NCBI GenBank assembly: GCA_019695335.1 | Contig: JAIBAF010000039.1 | Span: 1 to 33,628, forward strand | Direction of reading: 5' to 3' | Origin: a bacterium | Lineage (GTDB): Bacteria > CLD3 > SB21 | Length of the DNA stretch: 33,628 nucleotides | Part shown: in pieces, positions 14,787 to 25,131 of the stretch | Layout: the number at the start of each line of letters is the position of its first letter | Position numbering within the stretch: position 1 is the stretch's first letter | Program-made: the position numbers and the translations under genes | The notes under the pieces: generated by a model | The model's database searches: none | Seen by the model: the letters and a program-made list of their open reading frames with translations, nothing else | What the model was told of the DNA's origin: nothing

Positions 14787-17639
14787 TTAATTCATATACT
14801 CTTCAATCGGCGGACAACTGCAAATCAAGTTACGGTCGCCGTGGGCATCGTTGACTCTGCCGACGCTTGGCCAGAATTTATTGTGCCGTAAATACGCCAA
14901 AGGAAATGCCGCTTTCTCACGAGGATAAGCATGTTTCCAATCATCTTTAATGATCACATCAGCCGTGTGCGGCGCATTTTTCAAAACATTGTCTTCTTTA
15001 TCCATTTTGCCGGATTCAATCTCTTCAATTTCTTTTTGAATGGCAATCAAAGCATCGCAAAAACGATCCAACTCGGGCTTAGGCTCACTTTCCGTCGGCT
15101 CGATCATCAGTGTTCCGGCAACAGGAAATGAAACGGTCGGTGCATGGAATCCATAATCCATCAGGCGTTTGGCAATATCGATCACGTCTACGCCTGCACT
15201 GATCTTGAATTTTCGAGGATCGACGATCATTTCATGCGCGACACGCCCGTGTTTGCCGATATACAGCGCATCATAATGTCCTTTCAATCGCGCCATAATA
15301 TAATTAGCATTCAGAATTGCATATTTTGTCGCGTCCGTCAATCCTTCGGTGCCCATCATGCGAATGTACGCGTACGAAATCAGGAGGATACTGGCGCTGC
15401 CCCATGGCGCCGCCGAGACAGGCGTCATCGCTTTTTCGCCTCCGATTTTTATGACCGGGTGTCCGGGGAGAAACGGCGCCAGGTGTTTGGCCACACAAAT
15501 CGGGCCCATTCCGGGACCACCGCCGCCGTGTGGAATACAAAATGTTTTGTGTAGATTCAAATGGCACACGTCCGCGCCGATCATCGCTGGATTGGTCAAT
15601 CCAACCTGCGCATTCATGTTCGCTCCATCCATATACACTTGTCCGCCATTGTCATGAATGATTTTGCAAATATCGATAATCGCTTCCTCGAAAACACCGT
15701 GTGTCGAAGGATAGGTCACCATCAATGCCGCGAGATTATTTTTATGTTGCTCCGCTTTCTGTTTTAAATCACTGACTTCAATATTTCCGTGATCATCGCA
15801 TTGCACAACAACCACCTGAAATCCGGCCATAACTGCACTGGCTGGATTGGTGCCGTGCGCCGATGAGGGAATCAATGCAATATTGCGATGTACTTCACCG
15901 CGGTGTTTGAAATACTCACGAATAACCAACAAGCCTGCATATTCGCCCTGTGCTCCGGCATTCGGCTGCAAAGATGTCGCGGCAAAACCGGTGATCTCAT
16001 TCAGATGCTCGTTGAGCTCACGGAAAATTTGTTCATAACCTTTAGCCTGATCTTGCGGGACAAACGGGTGAAGCCCGCCGAACTCAGCCCAACTTACCGG
16101 AATCATTTCCGTAGTTGCATTGAGTTTCATCGTACACGAACCGAGCGCGATCATCGAGTTAGCCAGTGAAAGATCCTTGAGTTCGAGCGACTTGATGTAC
16201 CTTAACATTTCCGTTTCCGAATGATATGTGTTGAACACAGGATGTTGCAGATACGCGCTTTTGCGAATCAATGGTGCCGGCAAGGAAATAGTCATGGATG
16301 AAGGATTAGCCATTGTTACGGGCGATGCGTTACTCGATTTAGAAAAAATATCAATCAACTTCTGGACATCCGAGGATTCGGTAGTTTCGTCGACCGAAAT
16401 GCCGATCGTTTTCGCATCGATATACCGCAAGTTAATTCGGGAATCCAGCGCCGTTTTACGGATAGATTCGGTTTTTGCTCCGGCATCGACCGTCAGTGTA
16501 TCAAAGTAATGCTCATTTAATTGCTTATAGCCTGCTTTTTGAATTCCGGCTTCGAGAACTTTAGTTAATTGATGTACGCGCGTAGCAATCGTTTTAATTC
16601 CTTCGGGACCATGATATACGGCATACATACCGGCCATGTTGGCTAGCAACACTTGCGCAGTACAAATATTACTCGTCGCTTTCTCGCGGCGAATGTGCTG
16701 TTCACGCGTCTGCAATGCCATGCGCAATGCACGGTTACCCTGTGCATCGATGGTCACACCAATGATGCGTCCGGGCATTTTTCTTTTGAATTCATCTTTT
16801 GTGGCAAAAAATGCCGCATGCGGCCCACCGTAACCCATCGGAATTCCGAAGCGTTGTGATGAACCAACGACCGTATCCGCGCCCCATTCGCCCGGCGGCG
16901 TGAGTAACGCGAGAGCTAACAGATCTGCAGCCGCGACAACGTAGATCTTCAGATCGTGTGCTTTTTTACAGAAATCCGTGTAATTGTATACCGCTCCATT
17001 ACCTGCTGGATATTGAACCAATGCTCCAAAAAATTCCTGTGATAATGGTACCGACCGGTGATCACCGATTACTAATTCGATGTCCAGCGGAATAGCCCGT
17101 GTTTTAAGTACTTCGATGGTTTGTGGAAAACATTCTTGCGATACGAAAAATTTATTTCCCGAACCGTCTGCTTTTGATGCATAAAACATATGCATCGCTT
17201 CCGCCGCAGCCGTCCCTTCGTCAAGTAACGACGCATTGGCAATTTCCATTCCGGTCATATCCATTATCATAGTCTGATAATTCAATAAAGCTTCCAGACG
17301 ACCTTGCGAAATTTCAGCCTGGTAAGGCGTATATTGTGTATACCAACTCGGATTTTCAAAAATATTTCTTAAAATAACGGTCGGAGTTATACAATCGTAA
17401 TAACCCATGCCGATATAGGATTTGAAAACCTGATTTTTTGCAGCAATCTGTTTCAACTCATCGAGTAACTGCCGCTCACTGATCGCAGCCGGTAATGACA
17501 TTTTTTGTTTGAGGCGAATGGGTTCTGGAATCGTTTCGTTTATCAATTGTTCGAGAGATTGGACGCCGATCGCTTTTAACATGGCTTCTGTGTCTTTCGG
17601 TCCCGGGCCGATATGTCTGCGTTTAAATTCGCTGTTCAT
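14787..17639 (-). CDS. gcvP: Glycine dehydrogenase (decarboxylating), P protein of the glycine cleavage system
   Basis: PLP-dependent enzyme that decarboxylates glycine and passes the aminomethyl group to the lipoyl arm of GcvH. The 950-residue protein is the single-chain form, with N- and C-terminal halves fused, as in E. coli, rather than the split GcvPA/GcvPB. The N-terminus begins with the typical FKRRHIGP. The PLP lysine is Lys698 in [20 protein letters not shown]. The glycine-rich loop between HKTF and GPI is intact. An AAAGAG ribosome binding site is 4 bases before the ATG. gcvH is upstream in the same cluster, separated by two signalling genes, and no gcvT is visible in the window. 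Confidence 0.97.
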   Translation of the reverse strand: MNSEFKRRHIGPGPKDTEAMLKAIGVQSLEQLINETIPEPIRLKQKMSLPAAISERQLLDELKQIAAKNQVFKSYIGMGYYDCITPTVILRNIFENPSWYTQYTPYQAEISQGRLEALLNYQTMIMDMTGMEIANASLLDEGTAAAEAMHMFYASKADGSGNKFFVSQECFPQTIEVLKTRAIPLDIELVIGDHRSVPLSQEFFGALVQYPAGNGAVYNYTDFCKKAHDLKIYVVAAADLLALALLTPPGEWGADTVVGSSQRFGIPMGYGGPHAAFFATKDEFKRKMPGRIIGVTIDAQGNRALRMALQTREQHIRREKATSNICTAQVLLANMAGMYAVYHGPEGIKTIATRVHQLTKVLEAGIQKAGYKQLNEHYFDTLTVDAGAKTESIRKTALDSRINLRYIDAKTIGISVDETTESSDVQKLIDIFSKSSNASPVTMANPSSMTISLPAPLIRKSAYLQHPVFNTYHSETEMLRYIKSLELKDLSLANSMIALGSCTMKLNATTEMIPVSWAEFGGLHPFVPQDQAKGYEQIFRELNEHLNEITGFAATSLQPNAGAQGEYAGLLVIREYFKHRGEVHRNIALIPSSAHGTNPASAVMAGFQVVVVQCDDHGNIEVSDLKQKAEQHKNNLAALMVTYPSTHGVFEEAIIDICKIIHDNGGQVYMDGANMNAQVGLTNPAMIGADVCHLNLHKTFCIPHGGGGPGMGPICVAKHLAPFLPGHPVIKIGGEKAMTPVSAAPWGSASILLISYAYIRMMGTEGLTDATKYAILNANYIMARLKGHYDALYIGKHGRVAHEMIVDPRKFKISAGVDVIDIAKRLMDYGFHAPTVSFPVAGTLMIEPTESEPKPELDRFCDALIAIQKEIEEIESGKMDKEDNVLKNAPHTADVIIKDDWKHAYPREKAAFPLAYLRHNKFWPSVGRVNDAHGDRNLICSCPPIEEYMN

Positions 17640-17687
17640 GATACTCTTTCACCGTGTGAAGTTATATGGAAGTTTATAATGCTTAAT

Positions 17688-18728
17688 TTAATGAATACGA
17701 CGCGCTGTCAGCACCTGATTATTTCCGTAGGCTTTGGCATCGCGTAACGAAATTTCTAAACTTTTAATCAGATCAACGTCAGTTTCAATCCAGTCGTGTT
17801 CTAAACCAACAACGACCAGTGTCGTGGTAAGTTTGACAGACGTGGCTACAACTTTTTTGTCAGGCGGCAATAAATCTTCGTACACAGGAAACGGGTAAGC
17901 CGCTACCGCTTCTCGAATCAAATTCGCTTTATGCAAACTGTTATTTTCCGGCGTGTGCGTAAAAATGACGGCAAACTTACCTCCGTCGTAACGGCAAACA
18001 ACGTCAGAATTACGAACAGAATTAACCAGCAAACTGGCGCATTCCTTCAACAATACATCGCTTAGTCTCGGGCCATAGGTATCGTTAATTTTTGTAAAAG
18101 AATCGACATCGACTAACGCAACACAGGATTCGTGTTTATATCTTTTAACAGCGCTGATCTCTTTTTGAATCCGTTGGTGAAAATATTTTTTATTGTACAA
18201 CGATGTCAGCGGATCGGTAATGGTCAACGACGAAAGGTATTCGGTTTTTTCGGCAAGATCGGAATTGATTTTTTTTAACGAATCATTAGAATTCAAAAGT
18301 TCGTCTTTATGTTGCTGCAGACGTTCGATTTCAGTAAGTAAGTCATCATACAATTTTTTGTTACGCAAAAGCGTTTTGACTTTGATAATCAATTCCTGAG
18401 CGTCGTACGGTTGAATAAAATAATCGTCGGCGCCCCGGTCGAATCCTTCAGCCTGACTGGCGAAGTCTTTCATGTTAGCCGTTACGAAAATGATCGGAAC
18501 GTGCTTGAATTGCGACCGTATCGTTTCACACACATGGAAACCATCAATACCCGGCATGCGTACGTCGAGCAAAATCAGATCGGGACAGCGTTCTTCAACC
18601 ATCTTCAACGCCGACGCTCCGTCACCGGCTTCGATAAATGTATACTCCGGTTTTTGTAATGTTTTTTTCAGTGAATAGCGGTTATCATCGATATCGTCGA
18701 CGATCAAAATGGTATATTTTGCGTCCAT
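17688..18728 (-). CDS. Response regulator with a degenerate GGDEF domain
   Basis: REC domain (residues 4-118), coiled-coil linker (about 125-165), then a GGDEF-fold domain (168-340). The phosphoacceptor Asp55 lies in LILLDVRMPG. The conserved REC lysine of the KP motif is replaced by Gln (FIQPYD, residue 106). In the GGDEF domain the signature RYGGDEF reads RYDGGKF (246-252), removing the catalytic acidic pair. The upstream DxDxFKxINDTYG motif is mostly kept (VDVDSFTKINDTYGP) but with Pro after Gly. This protein therefore probably does not make cyclic di-GMP and may act as a binding or output adaptor. It starts 42 bases after the hybrid kinase stop and is its likely partner. Confidence 0.85.
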   Translation of the reverse strand: MDAKYTILIVDDIDDNRYSLKKTLQKPEYTFIEAGDGASALKMVEERCPDLILLDVRMPGIDGFHVCETIRSQFKHVPIIFVTANMKDFASQAEGFDRGADDYFIQPYDAQELIIKVKTLLRNKKLYDDLLTEIERLQQHKDELLNSNDSLKKINSDLAEKTEYLSSLTITDPLTSLYNKKYFHQRIQKEISAVKRYKHESCVALVDVDSFTKINDTYGPRLSDVLLKECASLLVNSVRNSDVVCRYDGGKFAVIFTHTPENNSLHKANLIREAVAAYPFPVYEDLLPPDKKVVATSVKLTTTLVVVGLEHDWIETDVDLIKSLEISLRDAKAYGNNQVLTARRIH

Positions 18729-18770
18729 GAAAAACTTTCTAACGGGCTACTCTTCCGGGGACAAAACAGG

Positions 18771-20855
18771 TTAAGAACCATTCCCGTTTTGCAGGATGCG
18801 GTGAATTTCTTCCAGTAATTTTTCTCTCGAAAACATCGTTTTTTGAAATACGTGATACCGTTCGCCGGATAATTTTTGTTGATCTTCATGCGTTAACAGT
18901 TTCCCGGTTAGAACCAACACCGGTGTTTTATCCGTCGATTGGTCATTTTGCAAACTTTTCAAAACCGCAAATCCATCCGTTTGCGGCATCAACAAATCAA
19001 GGATCACCAGATCGTAAGATTTTTTCCTTGCCAATTGGATGGCCATTTCGCCGCTCGTCGCCACTTCAGAAACAAAATCATCGCTTTCCAGAATTTCTTC
19101 GACTAATTCGGCTTGTGAAAGATCATCATCGACAATCAGAATTTTTTTCAATCCGCGCTCTTCGCTCAGCTTATGAAGGCGTTTGAGAAACATATCCTGC
19201 GAGATCGGTTTGACGATATAATCGGCCGCGCCAAGACTGAATCCCAACTTGCGATTGTCCAGCATCGACACGATTGCGATCGGAATGTCTTTAGTCGCCG
19301 GATTCTTTTTCAAAGCCTGCAGCACTTCCCACCCGTCTTTGCGAGGCATCATGATGTCTAAAGTGATGACGTCAGGAACAAATTGTTCGGCCTTTTGCAC
19401 TCCTGTTTCTCCGTCTTTAGCCACCAGCACCTGGAAGGCATCGCCTTCCAGATATTTTTTAAAAATATAAATTGCTTCATCATCGTCTTCGACAACCAGA
19501 ATTTTTTTCTTTTGCGGATCAGGCATAAAAGGCTCCTCGACCGCTTCTGTTTCGGCCGGAATATGACGCGCTTCGGAAACCATTGCCTCGATATCTTTTT
19601 CAGAAGGCTGTACTGCGCCACGGCGTTGTGCGGGCAGAATAAAACGGAAAGTTGAGCCTTGCCCCACTGAGCTTTCCACCCAAATGCGTCCGCCGAGTAA
19701 TTCGACTAATTTTTTAGTAATAGCCAGGCCAAGACCTGTTCCGCCGTATTTGCGCGTAGCCGATCCATCAATCTGCCGGAAGGGATCGAAAATCGTTTCA
19801 AAATTACTGCTGTCAATGCCGATACCCGTATCGATGACGGCAAACTCAAGGACGTCGTGAAATTTCGTCCGTCCAACTTTTAAAATGATCGATCCTTTCG
19901 GCGTAAATTTGATCGCATTGGAAAGCAGATTGAGCAAAACTTGCTTTAATTTGTTTTCATCTGTGCTATGTACATCGATATCGGGTTCTTTTTCGATCGT
20001 AAATTCGAGGCCGGCTTCGCGCAGCATCGGGCGAATGGTCATTTCGATCCCACTGAGAAATGCGTCCATTTCGTATTCGGAACAAATCAAATCCATTCGT
20101 CCGGCTTCGATTTTTGAGATGTCGAGAATATCATTGATCAAACGCAGGAGATTTTTACCGCTTTTCTCAATGATTTTGATTTGTTTGTCCTGTTCTTCTG
20201 TCAGCTCTCCATCCATTCGCGCCAACAGAATGCTGGACAATGCAAGAATGGAATTCAACGGTGTACGCAATTCATGGCTCATGTTGGATAAAAATTCCGA
20301 CTTGAGCCGGTTTGCCTCCATCACGCCTTTTTTGATTTCGTCGATCTGACGGTATGCTTTTTCCAGTTCCTGATTGCGTTGTTCGAATTCGTACTTCTTT
20401 TTTTCAATGTCCCGATATGCTTCACTGACTGATCGCTCAAATTGCATCGTTTCAGTGAGGTCACGAAATTCCAGAATAGTTTGTTTCGTCGTCGGAATCA
20501 CGCGAAGGCGGACATAACGAATGTGTGGATTGAGAAACTCCAGCTTAACATCGGCTTTCTTTTTATCTGAAAGCACTTCTTTAAAAGTTTTGCTGTCTTT
20601 AAACATGGCCGTCATGCTGGCCGTGATTTCAGACGCACTGAGTTTGGCTAGTTTGGATGCTTCAAGGCTAAACATACCGCAAAAAGTCTGATTAGCTGAA
20701 ACATAACGTCCATTGGAATTCAATACAAGAATGGCATCGGATAAATGTTCGGCCACATTCAAGGACGGACTTGAAGACACAGATGTCTGCGAAGATTTTG
20801 CTTTAGGTCTACGGCTGACGGTTTTATTCGTACGCCGGGTGGGTTTTTTCTTCAT
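18771..20855 (-). CDS. Soluble hybrid histidine kinase: PAS - HisKA - HATPase - REC - REC
   Basis: Sensor kinase without transmembrane helices, so it senses a cytoplasmic cue. The 694-residue protein begins with a basic disordered segment (1-30). It continues with a PAS domain (about 33-140), a coiled coil (140-185), a HisKA domain with phospho-His194 in SHELRTPL, and an HATPase domain (about 295-410) with the N, G1 and G2 boxes (NLLSNAIKF, DTGIGI, GGTGLGL). Two receiver domains follow, with Asp500 and Asp620 as likely phosphoacceptors. The second REC has K-T instead of K-P at its switch lysine. It lies between gcvH (32 bases upstream) and the degenerate GGDEF regulator (42 bases downstream). 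The PAS ligand is unknown. Confidence 0.92.
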   Translation of the reverse strand: MKKKPTRRTNKTVSRRPKAKSSQTSVSSSPSLNVAEHLSDAILVLNSNGRYVSANQTFCGMFSLEASKLAKLSASEITASMTAMFKDSKTFKEVLSDKKKADVKLEFLNPHIRYVRLRVIPTTKQTILEFRDLTETMQFERSVSEAYRDIEKKKYEFEQRNQELEKAYRQIDEIKKGVMEANRLKSEFLSNMSHELRTPLNSILALSSILLARMDGELTEEQDKQIKIIEKSGKNLLRLINDILDISKIEAGRMDLICSEYEMDAFLSGIEMTIRPMLREAGLEFTIEKEPDIDVHSTDENKLKQVLLNLLSNAIKFTPKGSIILKVGRTKFHDVLEFAVIDTGIGIDSSNFETIFDPFRQIDGSATRKYGGTGLGLAITKKLVELLGGRIWVESSVGQGSTFRFILPAQRRGAVQPSEKDIEAMVSEARHIPAETEAVEEPFMPDPQKKKILVVEDDDEAIYIFKKYLEGDAFQVLVAKDGETGVQKAEQFVPDVITLDIMMPRKDGWEVLQALKKNPATKDIPIAIVSMLDNRKLGFSLGAADYIVKPISQDMFLKRLHKLSEERGLKKILIVDDDLSQAELVEEILESDDFVSEVATSGEMAIQLARKKSYDLVILDLLMPQTDGFAVLKSLQNDQSTDKTPVLVLTGKLLTHEDQQKLSGERYHVFQKTMFSREKLLEEIHRILQNGNGS

Positions 20856-20887
20856 ACTGCTTTTGAGTGAAGAGGTAATCGGGTCAA

Positions 20888-21268
20888 TTAATGCGCAATC
20901 GATTCACGATACGTTTTAGCCGCCAGTAATTTTTCTTTAGCCGACATATCGCTGATTTTAATTTTGACGATCCAGCCGCTTCCGTAACAATCTTTGTTGA
21001 TCAGTTCCGGTTCGTCTTTCAATTTTTCATTCACGGCAATAACCTCGCCGGTAAACGGTGCATATAAATCGCTTACCGTTTTAACCGCCTCGATCGATCC
21101 GAGAGGTTTTCCGGCTTCGACTTTTTTTCCTACGGAAGGCATTTCGACAAAAATAATATCGCCTAATTCGGATTGCGCGTATTCCGTGATGCCCACGGTT
21201 ACTTCAGAATTATTTACTTGGGCCCATTCATGACTGGACGCATACAATAAATTTTCGGGAAAATTCAT
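20888..21268 (-). CDS. gcvH: Glycine cleavage system H protein
   Basis: Lipoyl carrier that shuttles the aminomethyl group of glycine between the P, T and L proteins. The 126-residue protein has the family's biotinyl/lipoyl fold, with the lipoylation motif GSIEAVKTVSDLYAP and Lys63 as the modified residue. Its N-terminus (YASSHEWAQV) is typical. AGGAG lies 6 bases before the ATG. The gene is first of a run that includes the hybrid kinase, the GGDEF-like regulator and gcvP. The two signalling genes between gcvH and gcvP are unusual. Confidence 0.96.
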   Translation of the reverse strand: MNFPENLLYASSHEWAQVNNSEVTVGITEYAQSELGDIIFVEMPSVGKKVEAGKPLGSIEAVKTVSDLYAPFTGEVIAVNEKLKDEPELINKDCYGSGWIVKIKISDMSAKEKLLAAKTYRESIAH

Positions 21269-21346
21269 ATCATTCTCCTGTTAGCTTATGCTTACTAAAA
21301 AGCGTGGTAAGATAATGAAATTCCGGTTCAAATACCATGACGGTCA

Positions 21347-23491
21347 TCAGCCGACGGTTTGACTGCTCCATAAATACAAACGTTTTAACTCGAGAATTTT
21401 ACGTTCAATTTTCGCATCGGTCGGATTTTTCTGTTTTAAAACTTTACAAGCCTGATACGCTGATCCGAACTGACCGCGTGCGGCCAACTGGTCAACCATT
21501 TCCATCGTAGCGTTTTCCAGATCAATTTCTAATTCTTCAACTTCGCCGCCTTCTTCTTCAATAACCGCCACCTCTTCAACCGGTTTAGTTTGCGCTTCTA
21601 CAACCGGTTTGGTTACAGGTTTTTCTTCAACGGCAGGTATAATTGGTTTTTCTTCGGTTTTTTCGACTTTAGCTGTTACAATTTGCTCGACGGTCGGAGC
21701 AGCCTCCTCAGTTTTTTTCTTGACTTCGGTAGTGGCTTTTTCTTTGGCCGGTTCTTTAGTTTTTATTTCTTTTTTGGCTTCAGATTTGGGTGCTTTTTTG
21801 ACGGCTTCTTCCAGGCGCGCTTCTTCGATAGCGTCAGTGTCCGTCAGACTGCCGAAATAATCGCTATAACCAATTGAAGGTTCATCACGATCGACAGGCT
21901 CAACGGAATCGAATGCACCGTCACCGCTGATCAACTGGTAGGTCGCAAAATCAAGAACGTCGTCATCCGAGTCAGGTGATCGGGAATAATCGGCTAAGGA
22001 TATCGGTGCATCATCATCGCTTTCGAAAGAAGCCTCCTGAACCAAATCAGAATCGGAAAGAGATTGTTTGTAGGTGCGATAAGTAACCGGAGCGTCTTCG
22101 TTCACTTCTGCGGTTAATTTTTCTACAAGATTTGCGGCGGCAGATGTTTTGGATTTTGCAGGAACAACCAGTTCATCAGGCTCTTCTGCAATGTCATCAT
22201 CCGTAAAAATAGCTTCCATCAATGCCGATTCGTCGGTCAGAATATCCAGATAATCTTTATAGGACATTTCGACTTCATCTAATGCAGCTTCTTGCTCTTC
22301 TGCTGATAAGATTTCAGTCTCTTCCATTGGTTCAATTGGTTCAACTGGTTCAGGCTTGACTACGGGCTCGGGCTTCTTCTTTTTTGGTGGCGCTTCGTCG
22401 ACCACCAAATTCGTTTCTTCGGCTTTAACAATCGGCTTTTTCGTTTCCGGTTTCTTAATAGTTTCTTCGATAATCGCTTTGGCTTTGGCAGCACCTAATT
22501 CTGCAAGCTTTGCTTCCATCGCGTCATGTTCCAGAATAACAGCTTTACCTGCTTTTTCCAATTCATGCCGCAATTTATATTGGTCGAATGAAACTTCGTC
22601 TTCTTCGCGGAAATACATCAAGCCGTTTTTGTCGACGTAAGCCGGAACAAGTCCTTTAAGATCGACATCGGGTGCTTTCTGAACAGTTTTTGTTTCGACC
22701 GGTTGTTCTTTGGGCTTAGAAATTTCTTTGACAACTTTTTCTTCAACAGGCTGCAGATCCGTTTGTGGTTGCTTGATATCTGCCAATGTTTTGTCGATCG
22801 GCGTAAAAAACATCTCGGCTTCTGAAACCGGTGTTTTGATTTGTTCGACGGGTTTAGGAGTTTCTTTGACTTGAGGTTGCGGAACAGGTTGCGGTTTTAC
22901 TTCCGGTTTCAGTTCAGTTTTGACAGGAGTTTTCACCGCCGCTGATTTGGTTTCAGTCGCCGGTCGCGGTGCCATTTTCACCTCATCCCCCTCGTCATCG
23001 TCTCCGCCATCCTTGAGCTTTTGGTATTGGTCTTTGAGATCAATCAAAGCTTGTATGATTTGCCGGTTGATCGGATCCATACGTAACGCAGTGCGATAAC
23101 GCGCCACGGCCGTTTTGATGTCATCCGCTTCCAATGCAAGATCGCCCAAGAATTTATGCGTGCGCAAATTACCGGGATGTGACATCAGAAAATGTTCGAG
23201 TATTTCCTGTGCTTTGGGCTTATTACCGCGCTGATAATACGCTTTGGCCATCACGAGAAACGCCGTATCATAAAACGGGTAAGTCTTCATGCCTTCTTCG
23301 CAAATACGGATTGCTTCATCAAATTCGCCGATACCGATATAGGCGTCGGCCAATTGTGCAAACCGTATGGAGTTTTTATCAACAGCCAGTTTGGTTTCAA
23401 TCTGCTGTATCTGCGAAATCAGATTAATTTCGGCGAGAATCTCACCGGTTCCGATTCCGCTGACGGCTGCCGACTTGTTTTCTTTTGCCAT
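21347..23491 (-). CDS. TPR protein with a long acidic, low-complexity central region and repeated short motifs
   Basis: A 714-residue, probably cytoplasmic scaffold protein of unknown function. Residues 40-160 form about three to four tetratricopeptide repeats (for example AQLADAYIGIGEFDEAIRIC and GDLALEADDIKTAVARYRTA). Residues 165-400 and 565-650 are rich in Lys, Pro, Glu and Val, hence likely disordered. Within 300-545 a short motif recurs: VSFDQY (300-305), MSYKDY (409-414), VTYRTY (469-474), ISLADY (497-502), a weaker LDFATY (513-518) and IGYSDY (540-545). Most of these are followed by an Asp/Glu-rich stretch. The C-terminus (663-706) has another TPR-like hairpin. The layout recalls FimV-like scaffolds. 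There is no signal peptide. It sits between the glycosyltransferase gene and gcvH. Confidence 0.78.
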   Translation of the reverse strand: MAKENKSAAVSGIGTGEILAEINLISQIQQIETKLAVDKNSIRFAQLADAYIGIGEFDEAIRICEEGMKTYPFYDTAFLVMAKAYYQRGNKPKAQEILEHFLMSHPGNLRTHKFLGDLALEADDIKTAVARYRTALRMDPINRQIIQALIDLKDQYQKLKDGGDDDEGDEVKMAPRPATETKSAAVKTPVKTELKPEVKPQPVPQPQVKETPKPVEQIKTPVSEAEMFFTPIDKTLADIKQPQTDLQPVEEKVVKEISKPKEQPVETKTVQKAPDVDLKGLVPAYVDKNGLMYFREEDEVSFDQYKLRHELEKAGKAVILEHDAMEAKLAELGAAKAKAIIEETIKKPETKKPIVKAEETNLVVDEAPPKKKKPEPVVKPEPVEPIEPMEETEILSAEEQEAALDEVEMSYKDYLDILTDESALMEAIFTDDDIAEEPDELVVPAKSKTSAAANLVEKLTAEVNEDAPVTYRTYKQSLSDSDLVQEASFESDDDAPISLADYSRSPDSDDDVLDFATYQLISGDGAFDSVEPVDRDEPSIGYSDYFGSLTDTDAIEEARLEEAVKKAPKSEAKKEIKTKEPAKEKATTEVKKKTEEAAPTVEQIVTAKVEKTEEKPIIPAVEEKPVTKPVVEAQTKPVEEVAVIEEEGGEVEELEIDLENATMEMVDQLAARGQFGSAYQACKVLKQKNPTDAKIERKILELKRLYLWSSQTVG

Positions 23492-23534
23492 GCACTGCCT
23501 CGTTTATAAGTTGCCCAGCTCCCGGAGCGTGGCT

Positions 23535-25040
23535 TCAGGCCTGGGAATCAATGCTCCGCTTCAAGGATAAGAAAGCCACCATTGAAAATCCGAACAACGT
23601 CCAGAAATTAAAAAAGATCATTCCGAAAAAATTGGCTTTGTCCGTCAATATATTATGAATACCGACGGCCGAAGTCCAGATGGCATAGACGATCATGAGT
23701 AATTCGAAAAATACAATTTTATCCATACGAATTTCGTATTTCTTGCGCATCGGCTGATGGGTCTGACTTTTCAGAAAACCCCACTTTGGTGTCCGAATAA
23801 AAGCGGATTTAATATTAAAAAAGCCCTCCAACACGGCTTTGGAATTGCTGATCGACAATCCGATACTGCCCATCATGAAAATCGGAAAGAGCAACATTTT
23901 TTTCTTCCAGTTCCGGTTGATTGTTTTTTCCGAATACAAATAAAAAATGAACAGTCCTATAATCGTGATAACAAATACCGTCATAATATCCAGAATCACG
24001 TTGAACCGTCCATCGGCATTATGTACGAAAAGAATCGTTGAATTCAGAATACATGACAGCAACACAAAAATATACGAAAAATTGCTCGTGAGATGGAAAA
24101 GCGCTTGTATTTTGATCCACAACGGCAATTCCGCTTTGAGTATTTTCGGCACTAGTTTTTTAGCGGTTTCAATCGAACCTTTTGTCCAACGAAATTGCTG
24201 GGACTTCAGCGCGTTGATTTCGACTGGTAATTCGCCCGGCGACACAACGTCATTGAGATATACAAACCGCCATCCTTTGAGCTGTGCTCGGTAACTGAGA
24301 TCAAGATCTTCTGTTAGCGTATCATCCTGCCAATTGCCAGCGTCAAAAATACATTGTTTCCTCCACACACCTCCGGTACCGTTGAAATTGATAAAAAACC
24401 CGGCACGGCTTCTGGCTAATTGCTGAATCACAAAATGGCCGTTGAGCCCAATGGATTGCGTTTTCGTCAGAATGGAATATTCTTCATTCAGATGCCCCCA
24501 TCGCGTTTGTACCATACCGATTTTTTCATCAGCAAAATAGAAGATCGAATCTTTCAGAAAATTCGGTTCCGGCGTAAAATCCGCATCAAAAATCGCGATA
24601 AAATCGCCGGTAGCGTGATCGAGCGCTTCACGCAGCGCGCCCGCTTTATACCCTTTGCGATTAGTGCGGTGGAATAACCGAATCGTGTAACCCATCTTCG
24701 AATATTTTTCAACCGCAGCCGATGAAAGATGGATCGTTTCATCGGTCGAATCGTCCAGCACTTGAATTTCCAGTTTTTCTTTCGGCCAATCCAAAGCGCA
24801 AGCCGCATCAATCAAGCGGGTCGCAACATTGCATTCGTTGAAGATCGGCAATTGAATGGTTACCTTAGGATGAGTTTCAACTGCCGTGCCGCCGATATGT
24901 CGTTTTTTAAATTCGCTCTTATTGCGATGCTTGAGAAAATAATAAATCATCACAAAATTGTGTGTACTGAAAACAAACAGTACGAACATGCACAACAAAT
25001 ATGCATAAAATAACAAACTACTTCCGTCGATCGCTAACAT
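23535..25040 (-). CDS. Membrane-bound family 2 glycosyltransferase (cellulose/mannan synthase-like)
   Basis: Processive inverting glycosyltransferase that would polymerise a beta-linked polysaccharide from a nucleotide sugar and pass it through the inner membrane. The 501-residue protein has one N-terminal transmembrane helix (about 9-36) and a cytoplasmic GT-A domain. The catalytic set is complete: DD (96-97), DAD (152-154), TED (243-245) and QQFRW (281-285, the QxxRW motif). Several C-terminal membrane helices follow, from about 305. Its size and motif spacing resemble plant CslA/bacterial mannan-synthase-like enzymes more than BcsA, and there is no PilZ domain. An AAGGAAGG ribosome binding site precedes the ATG. 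No accessory synthase subunits are next to it, so the product is unknown. Confidence 0.88.
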   Translation of the reverse strand: MLAIDGSSLLFYAYLLCMFVLFVFSTHNFVMIYYFLKHRNKSEFKKRHIGGTAVETHPKVTIQLPIFNECNVATRLIDAACALDWPKEKLEIQVLDDSTDETIHLSSAAVEKYSKMGYTIRLFHRTNRKGYKAGALREALDHATGDFIAIFDADFTPEPNFLKDSIFYFADEKIGMVQTRWGHLNEEYSILTKTQSIGLNGHFVIQQLARSRAGFFINFNGTGGVWRKQCIFDAGNWQDDTLTEDLDLSYRAQLKGWRFVYLNDVVSPGELPVEINALKSQQFRWTKGSIETAKKLVPKILKAELPLWIKIQALFHLTSNFSYIFVLLSCILNSTILFVHNADGRFNVILDIMTVFVITIIGLFIFYLYSEKTINRNWKKKMLLFPIFMMGSIGLSISNSKAVLEGFFNIKSAFIRTPKWGFLKSQTHQPMRKKYEIRMDKIVFFELLMIVYAIWTSAVGIHNILTDKANFFGMIFFNFWTLFGFSMVAFLSLKRSIDSQA

Positions 25041-25131
25041 ACCTTCCTTAGGGTTTTGGGTTTAGGTTTACCAGTTTATTTTGTATTGTGTGATCACCGC
25101 ATGAGAGTTAGGGCTCGCAGGCGGTTGTGTA

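Noticed and set aside
20888-21346. Possible glycine riboswitch before gcvH or gcvP
   Set aside because: The leaders are only 78 and 48 bases and lack the paired aptamer structure; only a 5-base hairpin is seen near the gcvP ribosome binding site (17648-17660).
21590-22640. Phe/Gly- and Ser-rich plus-strand frames opposite the TPR protein
   Set aside because: They are shadows of the Lys/Glu/Pro-rich codons of the minus-strand gene, with no start signals or family features.
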